Source: Microbacterium maritypicum (GTDB taxonomy: Bacteria > Actinomycetota > Actinomycetes > Actinomycetales > Microbacteriaceae). From it: a stretch of 64,000 nucleotides of DNA. Position numbers and translations under genes: made by a program. The stretch's first letter is position 1. The number at the start of each line of letters is the position of its first letter. Positions 55,438-64,000 of this stretch are shown here, one piece after another. The notes beneath the pieces were generated by a model. It was not told where the DNA came from and did no database searches. It saw only the letters and a program-made list of their open reading frames with translations. Where the stretch lies: positions 1,860,001 to 1,924,000 of the forward strand of contig NZ_CP168030.1 of NCBI RefSeq assembly GCF_041529975.1, read 5' to 3'.

Positions 55438-58400
55438 CACGACACCTTCGGCGCCGCGCGGACGCCGTGGTGCAGATAGCGTTCGCCGCTGGGCAGGGAG
55501 TAGAACACCACGGCGTGCCAGGCCTGCTCGCCCTCGGGACGCATCACGAACTCGCCGCGACGCACGGGCACCAGCGGATGCTCCTGCACAGGGTCGGGGA
55601 GCATGGCGGCGAGTGGTCCGTTCAGGGTGGTGCGCATGCGCAGGCCATCGTCGTCGCGGAAGATCTCGGTGCGCACGCCCGAGCGGTCGTAGACGCCCTC
55701 GAACTCGGAGAAGTCATCCGTGAACGGCTCCTCGGGCGGCGTGAGGCCGGCCGGCACCTCCAGCGCCGCCAGCTCGCGGAAGATCTCGCCGAACAGCTCG
55801 ACGTAGAGATCGTGGGTGTTGCCCCCGTTCGTCAGCAGCGTCACCGCGAGCCCCTCCTCGGGGAGGATGCGCAGGAAGGACGCCTGCCCGATCGTGTTGC
55901 CGTCGTGCCCGATGAGGCGGTGGCCGTCCCAGTCGAACAGGATCCAGCCCACGCCCCACGCATCGCCGAGCGAGTACGGGTCGGGCATGTCCACCTCACG
56001 CTCCTGCATCCGCGCCAAGGCGGCCTCGGACAGCACACGCGTCCCATCGGCGGCCAGTCCGCCTGCCAGGTGCATGCGGGCGAAGGCGAGCACGTCGGCC
56101 GTGGTGGAGTTGATGAGCCCGGCCGGGCCCATCGATCGGGGGAGCATCCAGGCGGGCGCGAGGTGTGGACCGTCTTCGTCGACCACGGTGTGCCCGCTGG
56201 CAGCCCGGAACATGATCGCCTCCTCCGGGAGGGTCGAGGAGTGGGTGAGTCCGAGGGGCGTGAACACGAGGTCGCGCATCGCCTGGTCCCAGGTCGTTCC
56301 GGTGACCTTCTCGATCACGCGCCCGGCCAGCGAGAATCCGGAGTTGCAGTACGACATGGTCGCGCCGAGCGGGTGGTTCTGTGCCACGCCGTCCAGGAGC
56401 GCGACGTATTTCTCGAGCGTGTCGTCGCCGCGGCCGGTGTCGGTGAAGACATCGCCGTCGATCCCACTGGTGTGATTCAGCAGGTGACGCAGCGTCACTG
56501 TCCGCGTGATCTCCGGGTCGGAGGACGAGAACTCCGGCACGTACGAGACGACCGGGGCGTCGAGATCGAGCACACCCTGATCGACGAGGCGCATGATCGC
56601 GGTCGTCGTCCACACCTTGCCCATCGAGCCGATCTGGAACACGGAGTCGTCGGTGGTCTCGATGCCCGTGCGCGCGTTGAGTATGCCGTGGTGCGCATAT
56701 ACCGGCTCCTCGCCGAGACGCAGGATGCCGAGGGTCGCGCCGGGCACCTTGTGCGCTGCGGCCAGCGCGCTCAGTCGCTGCTGCCAATGACGGGCGTCGA
56801 GGCGGGCGCGCACGGGCGTGCCAGCCGGCGGCGCGTACTGCTCGACCCAGTCGATCACGCGCTGCGAGTAGTCGGCGCGGTGCGACGGAGGACCGGAGAG
56901 CACGAACAGGTGCGAGCCACCGGGATACAGCACCAGGCGCGTGGGGACGTCGCGCTCGCGCAGCGCCGTGAACCACTGCTCGGCCTGACCGACCGGGCAG
57001 CGGTCATCGGCCGCACCCTGCAGGATCAGCGTGGGGGTCGTGACCCGGTCGACCTGCGTGAACGGGGACTGCGCGGAGAGGCGCTCCTCATCGCGCCAGG
57101 GGAGCCCGCCGTTCTCCTTCGCCGAGAGGTAGTGCCCGAAGTCGGAGGTGCCGCCCATCGAGAAGAGATCGGTGACCACGCCTCCGCCCACCGCCGCCGC
57201 GAAGCGGTCGTCGCGCGACGTGAGGAAGCAGGTCATGAAGCCGCCGTAGCTGTATCCGGTCACGGCCAGTCGGGCCGAGTCCGCGATGCCCTCGGCGACG
57301 AGCTGGTCGATCGGCTCGAGGAAGTCGTTCGCGTCGTTGACGCCCCACCCACCGGAGACCGCGGAGAAGAACGCGTCGCCGTAGCCGTCGCTGCCGCGGG
57401 GGTTGAGGGTGAGGATCGCCCAGCCGCGGCGCGCGAGCACCTGGTGGTACGGGTGGACGAGGTCGGCGGCACCGTTCCAGGCGTTGTGCGGACCTCCGTG
57501 CACATCGAGCAGGAGGGGGAGCGGGCCGGCAGCATCGGGATCGCGGCGCAACCAGCCCGTGACGACGGTGCCGTCGGCGATCGTGAAACGGCGCTCCTCC
57601 GCCGGGAGGAGATCGAATGCGGGTGTGCCGTAGTCGGTGAGGACACGCGTGGATCCATCCGTGAGGTCCAGCACTGCGATGTCGCCGAAGGATTCCGGTG
57701 TCGCGAGCGTGATCGCCGCGGAGGATGCCGCCACCGAGAGTCCTGACACGTTCGCGGTACCGTCCACGAGGGCAGTGGCCCCCGAACCGTCCGGGGCGAC
57801 GCGGTACACGTGCGAGTAGCCGTTGTCACGGAGGCAGAACACGAGGTCCCCGCCGTCCGTGAACTGCGGCATGCCGCCCGGGTAGCCGGGACCACCCGGC
57901 ATCACGTTGCGATCGAGACTGCGCGTGATGTTCTGCGGTTCGCCGCCGTCGACCGGGAACAGCAGGAGGTCTGCGTTGCCGACCTCGGTGTCGGTGCGTC
58001 CCGCGGCGACGACATGGCGGCCGTCCGGGGTCCATCCCACGGCCGTCGCCTGCACATCGGCGGCGCTGACCTGCACGGCCGCGCTGTTCGGGTCGGTGGC
58101 GGAGCGCACGAACACGGGGACCCGCATCGTCAGATCGGCATCGTCCTCGACGCTCGCCGAGTACGCGAGGAGTGTGCCGTCGGGCGACCAGAACGGGTCG
58201 GAGGCGTGGGAGCGGCCGCGGGTGAGGACCGTCACCTTGCCAGAGTCGACGTCGAGCACATGCAGCTGTTGCACGAGCGTGCCCAGGGTGCCCGCACCAT
58301 CAGCCTTGTAGCCCAGCCGGTCGGTCGAGGCCGGCGCCGAGCGTCGGGCGAGGATGGTCTCCGTGGTCTCGTCGGGAAGCGCCGCGCCGTCGACCGGGGC

Positions 58401-58769
58401 GGTGAACGCGATGCGCGTGCCGTCGGGGCTCCAGGCCGGAGCGCCGGCGCCGAGCGGGAGCGTCGTGAGTCCGCGTGCTTCGCCGCCGGCGGCCGGGAGC
58501 AGCCAGAGCTGCGCCGGGCCGTCCTGCGCGCGCAGGAACGCGAGCTGTGACCCGTCGGGGCTCCAGACCGGGGTCGAGTCGGCCGTCGCGTGCGTGAGCG
58601 GGGCCGGATCGCCGCCGGTGGTCGGCACCTGCCACAGGGCGCGCGTGTCCCGGTCGCCGTCGCGGTCGGTCGTCCGCAGCACGAAGGCGATGCGGGTGCC
58701 GTCCGGTGACAGTGCCGGTTGCTCGGGGGTGCGGACGGCGAGCAGGTCGTCGACGGTGACACGGTTCAT
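55437..58769 (-). CDS. Fusion of S9 prolyl-oligopeptidase-like and S12 beta-lactamase/D-peptidase-like domains
   Basis: A 1110-aa protein with no signal peptide. Residues ~15-395 are WD40-like propeller repeats (SPDGT/SPDGS motifs). Residues ~400-650 are the S9 hydrolase, with Ser507 in GYSYGG, Asp588/589 in GAADD and His620 in GGSH. Residues ~655-1000 are a class-C beta-lactamase/S12 module with Ser715-x-x-Lys718 (SMGK), Tyr807-x-Asn809 (YCN) and HDG at 955-957. A ~100-residue end follows. The S12 family includes D-aminopeptidases and DD-peptidases. Both catalytic sets look intact, so one cytoplasmic chain may cleave L- and D-containing peptides. The gene starts 19 bp after the ATPase and overlaps the M20 gene. 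Confidence 0.9.
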   Translation of the reverse strand: MNRVTVDDLLAVRTPEQPALSPDGTRIAFVLRTTDRDGDRDTRALWQVPTTGGDPAPLTHATADSTPVWSPDGSQLAFLRAQDGPAQLWLLPAAGGEARGLTTLPLGAGAPAWSPDGTRIAFTAPVDGAALPDETTETILARRSAPASTDRLGYKADGAGTLGTLVQQLHVLDVDSGKVTVLTRGRSHASDPFWSPDGTLLAYSASVEDDADLTMRVPVFVRSATDPNSAAVQVSAADVQATAVGWTPDGRHVVAAGRTDTEVGNADLLLFPVDGGEPQNITRSLDRNVMPGGPGYPGGMPQFTDGGDLVFCLRDNGYSHVYRVAPDGSGATALVDGTANVSGLSVAASSAAITLATPESFGDIAVLDLTDGSTRVLTDYGTPAFDLLPAEERRFTIADGTVVTGWLRRDPDAAGPLPLLLDVHGGPHNAWNGAADLVHPYHQVLARRGWAILTLNPRGSDGYGDAFFSAVSGGWGVNDANDFLEPIDQLVAEGIADSARLAVTGYSYGGFMTCFLTSRDDRFAAAVGGGVVTDLFSMGGTSDFGHYLSAKENGGLPWRDEERLSAQSPFTQVDRVTTPTLILQGAADDRCPVGQAEQWFTALRERDVPTRLVLYPGGSHLFVLSGPPSHRADYSQRVIDWVEQYAPPAGTPVRARLDARHWQQRLSALAAAHKVPGATLGILRLGEEPVYAHHGILNARTGIETTDDSVFQIGSMGKVWTTTAIMRLVDQGVLDLDAPVVSYVPEFSSSDPEITRTVTLRHLLNHTSGIDGDVFTDTGRGDDTLEKYVALLDGVAQNHPLGATMSYCNSGFSLAGRVIEKVTGTTWDQAMRDLVFTPLGLTHSSTLPEEAIMFRAASGHTVVDEDGPHLAPAWMLPRSMGPAGLINSTTADVLAFARMHLAGGLAADGTRVLSEAALARMQEREVDMPDPYSLGDAWGVGWILFDWDGHRLIGHDGNTIGQASFLRILPEEGLAVTLLTNGGNTHDLYVELFGEIFRELAALEVPAGLTPPEEPFTDDFSEFEGVYDRSGVRTEIFRDDDGLRMRTTLNGPLAAMLPDPVQEHPLVPVRRGEFVMRPEGEQAWHAVVFYSLPSGERYLHHGVRAAPKVS

Positions 58770-58788
58770 GGGAGCTCCAATCGGATGG

Positions 58789-59832
58789 TCAGTTCACTGT
58801 GTCCGCAGAGAGCGGGGTCGGTGTTGTGGTCGCGGCCGAAACCAGGGGGCTGCTTTGGGAGATGGGCACAGTTCCGATCGGCGCATCCGTCGGCAGCCCC
58901 GCGAAGTGGCAGGCCGCGCCCACCGTGCCCGTGGGCCGCTGCGGTTCCGCGATCACGCAGATCTGCCGATCGGGGCGCGCCGCGGGACCGATCGGGCACC
59001 GCGGGTGGAAGCGGCAGCCGCCGGGCGGGGCGTGCGGGTCGGCGGGCTCCACATCGACGGGGGCGAGCGGATCGACGGCCAGCAGGTTCCCGTGCCGGGT
59101 GGGTGCCGCCTGGAGCAGATCCCGCGTGTACGGGTGCTGCGGGTCGGCCAGCACCTGCTCGGTCGGCCCGACCTCCACGATCCGGCCGAGGTACATCACC
59201 GCGATGTGATCGCTCAGGTATCGGACGACGGACAGGTTGTGCGAGATGAAGAGCATCGTCAGGTCGAGCTCCACGCGCAGGTCGCGCACGAGGTTGAGCA
59301 CCGAGCCCTGCACGGAGACGTCGAGCGCGGAGGTGATCTCGTCGGCGATCACGACCTCGGGGCGGGCGGCGAGAGCGCGGGCCAGGGCGATGCGCTGGCG
59401 CTGCCCGCCGGAGAGGGCGGCCGGGAGCGACTGTGCGCGGTCTGCGTCGAGGTTCACGAGGTCGAGCAGTCGTGCGACCTCGGCACGGCGGGCCCTGCTT
59501 CCGCGGATGTCGCGGGGGAGGGCCTCGGCGATCGATTCGCCGATGGTCATGCGCGGGTCGAGCGAGGAGAACGGATCCTGGAACACCATCTGGATGGGGC
59601 GACGGCGGCGCAAGCCGCGCACGTCCACTCCGTCCAGCGTGATGGCGCCCTCGCTGATCGGCGCGAGGCCGATCGCCGCGCGGGCGAGCGTGGACTTGCC
59701 CGAACCCGACTCACCCACGAGCCCGACGACCGACCCGGACGGGACGGTCAGGGACACATCGTCGACGGCGGTGAGGCCGGAGCGGTGCGAGCCGTAGCGC
59801 ACGCTGACCCGGTCGAAACGCAGCTCGCTCAT
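58789..59832 (-). CDS. DppF/OppF-type ABC transporter ATP-binding protein
   Basis: A 347-aa ATPase. Walker A is GESGSGKST (~40-48), signature LSGGQRQR, Walker B VVIADEITSALD. The C-terminal oligopeptide-transporter cysteine cluster (GGCRFHPRCPIG ... ICVIAEP) is present. The extra ~40-residue tail is Ser/Thr/Pro-rich. It works with the permease-ATPase fusion whose stop overlaps its start by 4 bp. It is the last transporter gene before the peptidase fusion. Confidence 0.92.
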   Translation of the reverse strand: MSELRFDRVSVRYGSHRSGLTAVDDVSLTVPSGSVVGLVGESGSGKSTLARAAIGLAPISEGAITLDGVDVRGLRRRRPIQMVFQDPFSSLDPRMTIGESIAEALPRDIRGSRARRAEVARLLDLVNLDADRAQSLPAALSGGQRQRIALARALAARPEVVIADEITSALDVSVQGSVLNLVRDLRVELDLTMLFISHNLSVVRYLSDHIAVMYLGRIVEVGPTEQVLADPQHPYTRDLLQAAPTRHGNLLAVDPLAPVDVEPADPHAPPGGCRFHPRCPIGPAARPDRQICVIAEPQRPTGTVGAACHFAGLPTDAPIGTVPISQSSPLVSAATTTPTPLSADTVN

Positions 59833-61769
59833 CGCAGGACCCTCTCGTCATCGGCGGCGGCCTCGTCCGCCGTCGTGGCCACCGCCACAGCGACCTCCGC
59901 CTCTCCGGTGACCGGATGCCAGCAGGCGACCCGATGCCCGGCCTCATCGGCCAGGAGCTCGGGGTCGCTCTCCCGGCAGAGGTCGGTGGCGAGGGGACAG
60001 CGGGCGGCGAACGCGCATCCGGTGGGGAGGGCGCCCGGTGCCGGCGGACGGCCGGGGATCACTTTGAGGGGCTCGTCGCGGTCGGCGTCGAGCTCGGGCA
60101 CGACCTCGAGCAGGGCGCGGGTGTACGGGTGCCGGGCGTCGGTGTGCAGGTTCGCTGCGGGCAGGTCCTCGACGATCCGTCCCGCGTACATCACCAGCAC
60201 GCGGTCGCAGGTCTGCGCGACGACCGCGATGTCGTGGCTGATCAGCAGGATCGCGGCGTCGGTGTCGCGGCGCACGCCGGCCAGCAGCTGCAGCACCTGT
60301 CGCTGCACGGTCACATCGAGCGCGGTGGTCGGCTCGTCCGCGATGATCAGGCGCGGGTGGTTCATGAGCCCCATGGCGATCATCGCCCGCTGCCGCATGC
60401 CGCCGGAGAACTCGTGTGGGTACTGGTGGGCGCGTCGTGCCGCGGCGGGCACCCGCACCGACTGCAGACGCTCGATCGCCCGATCCATCGCCTGCTTCCG
60501 AGTGATGTCCTGGTGCTCGGACGCGGCCTCGGCGAGCTGCGAGCCGATCCGCCTCGTCGGGTTGAACGAGGTCATCGGGTCCTGGAAGACCATCGCGAGG
60601 GAGGTGCCGAGGAGGCTCCGCACCGCGCGGTCGGACGTCGTCAGCAGCGGGGTGCCGCAGAAGTCCAGTCGCGCGGCGTCGACGTGACCCGGGCGTTCGA
60701 TGAGCCGGGCGGCGGCCAGGGCGGTCAGGCTCTTGCCGGAGCCCGATTCGCCGACCACGCCGATGGCCTCGCCACGCGCGACCGTGAACGAGACGCCGCG
60801 CACGGGGGTGACCCATCCCCTCGGGGTCGGGAAGGAGACGCGCAGGTCGTCGACGAGGAGTACCGGTTCCTCGCCGTCGACCGGCGCGGGCTGAGCGGCT
60901 CGCGGACGCACGATCGCGGGGAGGCGGTGGCGGCGTCGCGCGGAGCGTCCGCCGAGCGCTGCGGCTGCGGTCTCGCCGAGGAGGTTGAACGCGAGTCCGG
61001 CGATCACCACGGCCACGGCGGGTCCGAGCGCGGCCGCCGGGTTGAGGTAGATCCGGTTCAGGCCCTCGCCCAGCAGCCGGCCCCAGTCGTACTCGGGGAC
61101 CTGCACGCCCAGGCCGAGGAAGGAGAGTCCGGCGAAGGCGAGCAGTGCCGATCCCGCGGAGACGGTGGCGTTCACGATGAGCGGTTCGCCGATGTTCGGC
61201 AGGATGTGACGGATCAGGATGCGGAACCGCGAGACGCCGGCCACCCGAGCGGCGTCGATGAAGTCGCGTCCGGCGATCGCCGCGGACAGCGTCTGGGTGA
61301 GCCGCGCGAACTGCGGCGCCATCGCGAACCCGATCGCGAGGACGGCGCCGGTGGATCCGACCCCGAAGATGACCGCGAAGAACAGCGCGAGCAGGAGTCC
61401 GGGGAAGGCGACCGCGATGTTCACGAAGCCGACGATCGGGCGTCTGAGCCAGCGGGGGAGCACCGAGGGTGCGGTGCCGAGCAAGGTGCCGGCGACGACG
61501 CCGATCATCACGGCGATCACGGCGAGCACCACCGAGAGCCGGGTCGCCACCAGCACGCGGGCGAGCACGTCGCGGCCGAGCGTGTCGGTGCCCAGCAGGT
61601 GTGCGGCGCTCGGTCCCTGGGTGATCTCGGTCGGGTTCACCTGCTCGGCCTGCGCGCCCCAGACGATCGGCGCGAAGATCGCGGTGAGCGTGACGAGGAG
61701 GACGAGCGCGAGAGCGGTGATCCCCAGTGGTGAGCGGACGATGCCCGACCATGCCGTACGTGCCGACAT
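59829..61769 (-). CDS. Fused DppC permease and DppD ATP-binding protein
   Basis: A ~646-aa fusion. Residues ~1-280 are a DppC permease (LLGTDTLGRDVLARVLVATR; EAA-type loop DFIDAARVAGVSRFRILIRH). From ~300 on is a DppD ATPase (Walker A GESGSGKSL, signature FSGGMRQR, Walker B LIIADEPTTALD) ending in the cysteine-bearing segment GCAFAARCPLATDLC. The ATG at 61769 follows GGGAGG by 4 nt and overlaps the DppB stop (TGATG); an adjacent ATG at 61772 is an alternative. The fusion pairs channel and motor in one chain, unlike the two ATPase fusions elsewhere in the window. Confidence 0.9.
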   Translation of the reverse strand: MSARTAWSGIVRSPLGITALALVLLVTLTAIFAPIVWGAQAEQVNPTEITQGPSAAHLLGTDTLGRDVLARVLVATRLSVVLAVIAVMIGVVAGTLLGTAPSVLPRWLRRPIVGFVNIAVAFPGLLLALFFAVIFGVGSTGAVLAIGFAMAPQFARLTQTLSAAIAGRDFIDAARVAGVSRFRILIRHILPNIGEPLIVNATVSAGSALLAFAGLSFLGLGVQVPEYDWGRLLGEGLNRIYLNPAAALGPAVAVVIAGLAFNLLGETAAAALGGRSARRRHRLPAIVRPRAAQPAPVDGEEPVLLVDDLRVSFPTPRGWVTPVRGVSFTVARGEAIGVVGESGSGKSLTALAAARLIERPGHVDAARLDFCGTPLLTTSDRAVRSLLGTSLAMVFQDPMTSFNPTRRIGSQLAEAASEHQDITRKQAMDRAIERLQSVRVPAAARRAHQYPHEFSGGMRQRAMIAMGLMNHPRLIIADEPTTALDVTVQRQVLQLLAGVRRDTDAAILLISHDIAVVAQTCDRVLVMYAGRIVEDLPAANLHTDARHPYTRALLEVVPELDADRDEPLKVIPGRPPAPGALPTGCAFAARCPLATDLCRESDPELLADEAGHRVACWHPVTGEAEVAVAVATTADEAAADDERVLR

Positions 61770-62767
61770 CATGCCTCCCGGATGGTGGATCGAGGGTCGA
61801 GGAGGGCGAGGATCACGTCGACCACCAGGTTCACGATGAGCACCCCGATCCCGTAGACGAGGACGATGCCCTGCACGACCGAGTAGTCCTTGGTGAGGAT
61901 CGACTGCACGATCATCGTGCCCAGGCCCGGCCAGGCGAACACGTTCTCGACCAGCACGGTGCCGGCGACCATGCCCGTCAGGAGCAGGCCGGTGAGGGTG
62001 AGGGTCGCGGTCATGGCGTTCGGCAGCGCATGGCGGGAGTAGATGCGGTGGGGCGCGAGGCGCTTGGCGCGGGCGGTGCGGATGAAGTCCTGCCCGAGGA
62101 CCGAGAGCACCTCGACGCGGATGATGCGCGAGAACACGGCGATCGGTCCGACGGCGAGGGCGATCACGGGGAGGACCAGCGAGAATGGGGCGGTGTTCCC
62201 GGCGACGGGGAACCAGCCGAGGGAGACCGCGAACACGTAGACCAGGCCGACCGCGAGGAGGAACTCGGGGATCGCCGCGAGGATCACCGACCCCGTCGCG
62301 AACGCCAGCTCGAGTCCGCGTCGTCGCCCGCCGCGGGTGAGCACGGCCATCGTCACCCCGACGGGGACCGAGACCAGCAGCACGAGGAGCACCGCGAGCA
62401 GGGCGAGCTGGAGGGTCGCCGGGAGTCGCGTGGCGATGATCTCGGAGACGGGCTGGCTGGTGATCATCGAGGTGCCCATGTCGCCGGTGAACAGTCCGCC
62501 GATGTAGCGGAAGTACTGCACGATGAGCGGCTGGTCGAGGCCGAGTGCGGCCCGCTTGGCCTCGACGAGCTCGGCGGGGGCGTTCATCCCGAGGGCCGCC
62601 CGCACCGGGTCGCCGGGCACGAGGTGGATCATGAGGAAGGCAGCCGTGACCAGCACCCACACCGCGAGGACGAACTGCCCTCCGCGACGGACCAGGAAGG
62701 ACACCCAGGGGTTGTCCGACCGTGCGGATCTGATCAGTATCGCGTGCGTGGCGGTGGTGCTGGCCAT
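61769..62767 (-). CDS. DppB-type ABC transporter permease
   Basis: A 332-aa permease with MIHLVPGDPVRAALG after the first helix and the EAA-type loop DFIRTARAKRLAPHRIYSRHALPNA. It starts 21 bp after the binding-protein stop and overlaps the fusion gene downstream. It is part of the importer that feeds the peptidase and N-succinyl enzymes. Confidence 0.93.
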   Translation of the reverse strand: MASTTATHAILIRSARSDNPWVSFLVRRGGQFVLAVWVLVTAAFLMIHLVPGDPVRAALGMNAPAELVEAKRAALGLDQPLIVQYFRYIGGLFTGDMGTSMITSQPVSEIIATRLPATLQLALLAVLLVLLVSVPVGVTMAVLTRGGRRRGLELAFATGSVILAAIPEFLLAVGLVYVFAVSLGWFPVAGNTAPFSLVLPVIALAVGPIAVFSRIIRVEVLSVLGQDFIRTARAKRLAPHRIYSRHALPNAMTATLTLTGLLLTGMVAGTVLVENVFAWPGLGTMIVQSILTKDYSVVQGIVLVYGIGVLIVNLVVDVILALLDPRSTIREA

Positions 62768-62788
62768 CGGCTGCCTCCGGTCTTCGGT

Positions 62789-64000
62789 CTACTCGTACAT
62801 GCGGATCGACGTCGGATCTATGCCGTCGCCCTCGGTGAAGGTCGCCTTGTTCGCGAAGGTTGACCGGGTGATGTTCGCGTAGGGGACGACACTCATGGTC
62901 TCGAACAGTGCTTCCTCGGCGGCAGCCCAGTCGTCGCAGCCCTCGCTGCCGGCCTTGGCGGAGGCGGCGGTCACGGCGGCGGTGTAGTCGGCGTTGTCGA
63001 CCGAGGCGTAATTGGTGCCGTTCGGGGGCGTCGCGCCCGAGTAGAACGGCACGAGCATGCTGGGCAGCGAGACGGTCAGCGGGGCGGCCGAGATGTCCCA
63101 GTCGCCGGTCGAGAAGAGCACCTCGCTGAGGGTCGGCGAGTCGACGGCGGTGACGCTGATGTCGACGCCGAGGTCCTTCCATGCGGCCTGCGCGAGTTCG
63201 GCCGCGGCGTTGCCGGCGTCTCCGAGCTGGGAGGAGTAGATCATCCGCAGGGTCAGCGTCTCGCCGTCCTTCGCGCGCACGCCGTCCGACCCGGCCGTCC
63301 AGCCGGCATCGTCGAGAGCGGCGGCGGCCGCATCGACGTCGAGCTCGGGGAGATGTCCCGAGACCGTGTCGGCGCGGCACGGGTTGGGCGAGATGGTGAC
63401 GAGCCCGGTGGGGACGGTGGCGTTTCCGCTGCCGATCACCTGGCGCATCTGCTCGAGGTCGACCGCCTGCATCAGGGCGTCACGCACGGCCTGGTCCGCG
63501 GTCGGGCGGCCCTCGGCCTGGTTGAACGTGAAGGAGCCTCCGGGCGTCTCGAGGTCGGTGTGGAAGAGCCCGGCGCCCTCCGCGCGTGCACGGTCGGGGC
63601 CGATGATCAGAGCCGAGTTGACCTCACCGGACAGCAGCAGGTTGGTCGCGGTGGTCTCGTTCGGCACGACGCGGAACACCACGGTGTCGGGGAGTCCCTT
63701 CTGCGTCGGATCCCAGTCGGCCGGCCCCCAGGTGAAGTCCTCCCGGCGGGTGAGCGTGTACTGACTGTTCGGGGCGATCTCGGTCATGGTGAACATGCCG
63801 GTCGCTCCCTCGCCCTTCGCGAGCGCGTCGGGGTCGTCCATCACGGTGCTGCAGACGATCGAGATGCTGCCGATGTTCTCGATCAGGAACGAGTCGGGGC
63901 GTCCGCTGGTGACGGTCACGGTTCCGGCTGCGTCGTCGCCGACGGCGCTCGTCCCCGGCTGCACCTGCAGCCCGACGAGGGGCGAGCCGTTGGCGGGGTC
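62789..64000 (-). CDS. Peptide-type ABC transporter substrate-binding protein, N-terminus outside window
   Basis: Only the C-terminal ~403 residues are visible; the frame is open through the window end. SBP_bac_5 features include VVFRVVPNETTATNLLLSGEVN, DQAVRDALMQAVDLEQMRQ and AALDDAGWTAGSDGVRAKDG. It is the binding protein of the importer upstream of the peptidase/racemase genes. Ligand inferred to be peptides, possibly with D-residues. Signal peptide and promoter lie outside. Confidence 0.92.
   Translation of the reverse strand, partial: DPANGSPLVGLQVQPGTSAVGDDAAGTVTVTSGRPDSFLIENIGSISIVCSTVMDDPDALAKGEGATGMFTMTEIAPNSQYTLTRREDFTWGPADWDPTQKGLPDTVVFRVVPNETTATNLLLSGEVNSALIIGPDRARAEGAGLFHTDLETPGGSFTFNQAEGRPTADQAVRDALMQAVDLEQMRQVIGSGNATVPTGLVTISPNPCRADTVSGHLPELDVDAAAAALDDAGWTAGSDGVRAKDGETLTLRMIYSSQLGDAGNAAAELAQAAWKDLGVDISVTAVDSPTLSEVLFSTGDWDISAAPLTVSLPSMLVPFYSGATPPNGTNYASVDNADYTAAVTAASAKAGSEGCDDWAAAEEALFETMSVVPYANITRSTFANKATFTEGDGIDPTSIRMYE

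Noticed and set aside
61770..63380. Long open frame extending the permease-ATPase fusion upstream to give a 1183-aa protein
   Set aside because: The upstream ~535 residues are Arg/His/Pro-rich translation antisense in frame to the permease and binding-protein genes. The real start with a ribosome site is at 61769.

Overview
The window looks like a chromosomal segment of a high-GC actinobacterium, most likely Microbacteriaceae and probably Microbacterium. This is inferred from the strong G/C third-position bias, the frequent GCATCC/GGATGC hexamers, the divergent pmt-rsmI pair followed by metG, tatD, ksgA and ispE (an order also known in mycobacteria), and many start codons placed 6-7 nt after a TANNNT -10 box. 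I see no rRNA, tRNA, insertion sequence, prophage or CRISPR array. Genes are tightly packed, often with 4-bp ATGA/GTGA overlaps. No stretch above 300 bp lacks a gene.

Region by region. 1-5894: end of a sugar-import operon with the tail of an ATPase, two RbsC-type permeases, a lipoprotein binding protein, two xylose-isomerase-like TIM barrels (one a 3-epimerase of the psicose/tagatose type) and a Dabb-domain protein. 5904-7876 (minus): NYN/LOTUS RNase-like protein and a Gfo/Idh/MocA dehydrogenase. 7983-16899: an importer/monooxygenase cluster with a DmoA/NtaA-like flavin monooxygenase, a peptide-type ABC importer, a second luciferase-like monooxygenase and two CMD/AhpD-like proteins. Its substrate is unknown. 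16922-28394: quinone oxidoreductase, HrpA helicase, acyltransferase-like membrane protein, two aldo/keto reductases, FMN reductase, an MmyB-type regulator and a DUF255 protein. 28555-31508: HisC-like aminotransferase, amino-acid permease and Lrp/AsnC regulator in one operon.

31521-49881: the housekeeping block pmt / rsmI ... metG, tatD, ksgA, ispE. It is split by a LacI-controlled beta-glucoside cassette (regulator, Opp-type importer, GH1 enzyme) and a molybdopterin oxidoreductase. An MFS gene and an aldo/keto reductase lie among the later genes. 49897-52253 (minus): Lrp/AsnC and PucR-type regulators.

52362-64000 (minus): the most interesting locus. A peptide ABC importer with a permease-ATPase fusion is followed, with overlapping genes, by a 1110-aa fusion of an S9 prolyl-oligopeptidase-like protein and an S12 beta-lactamase/D-peptidase-like protein, an M20 hydrolase, a COG3375-like GNAT acyltransferase and an N-succinylamino-acid-racemase-like enolase. 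The last three match the known D-to-L amino-acid conversion route through N-succinyl intermediates. The whole reads as import, cleavage and stereo-inversion of D-residue-containing peptides.
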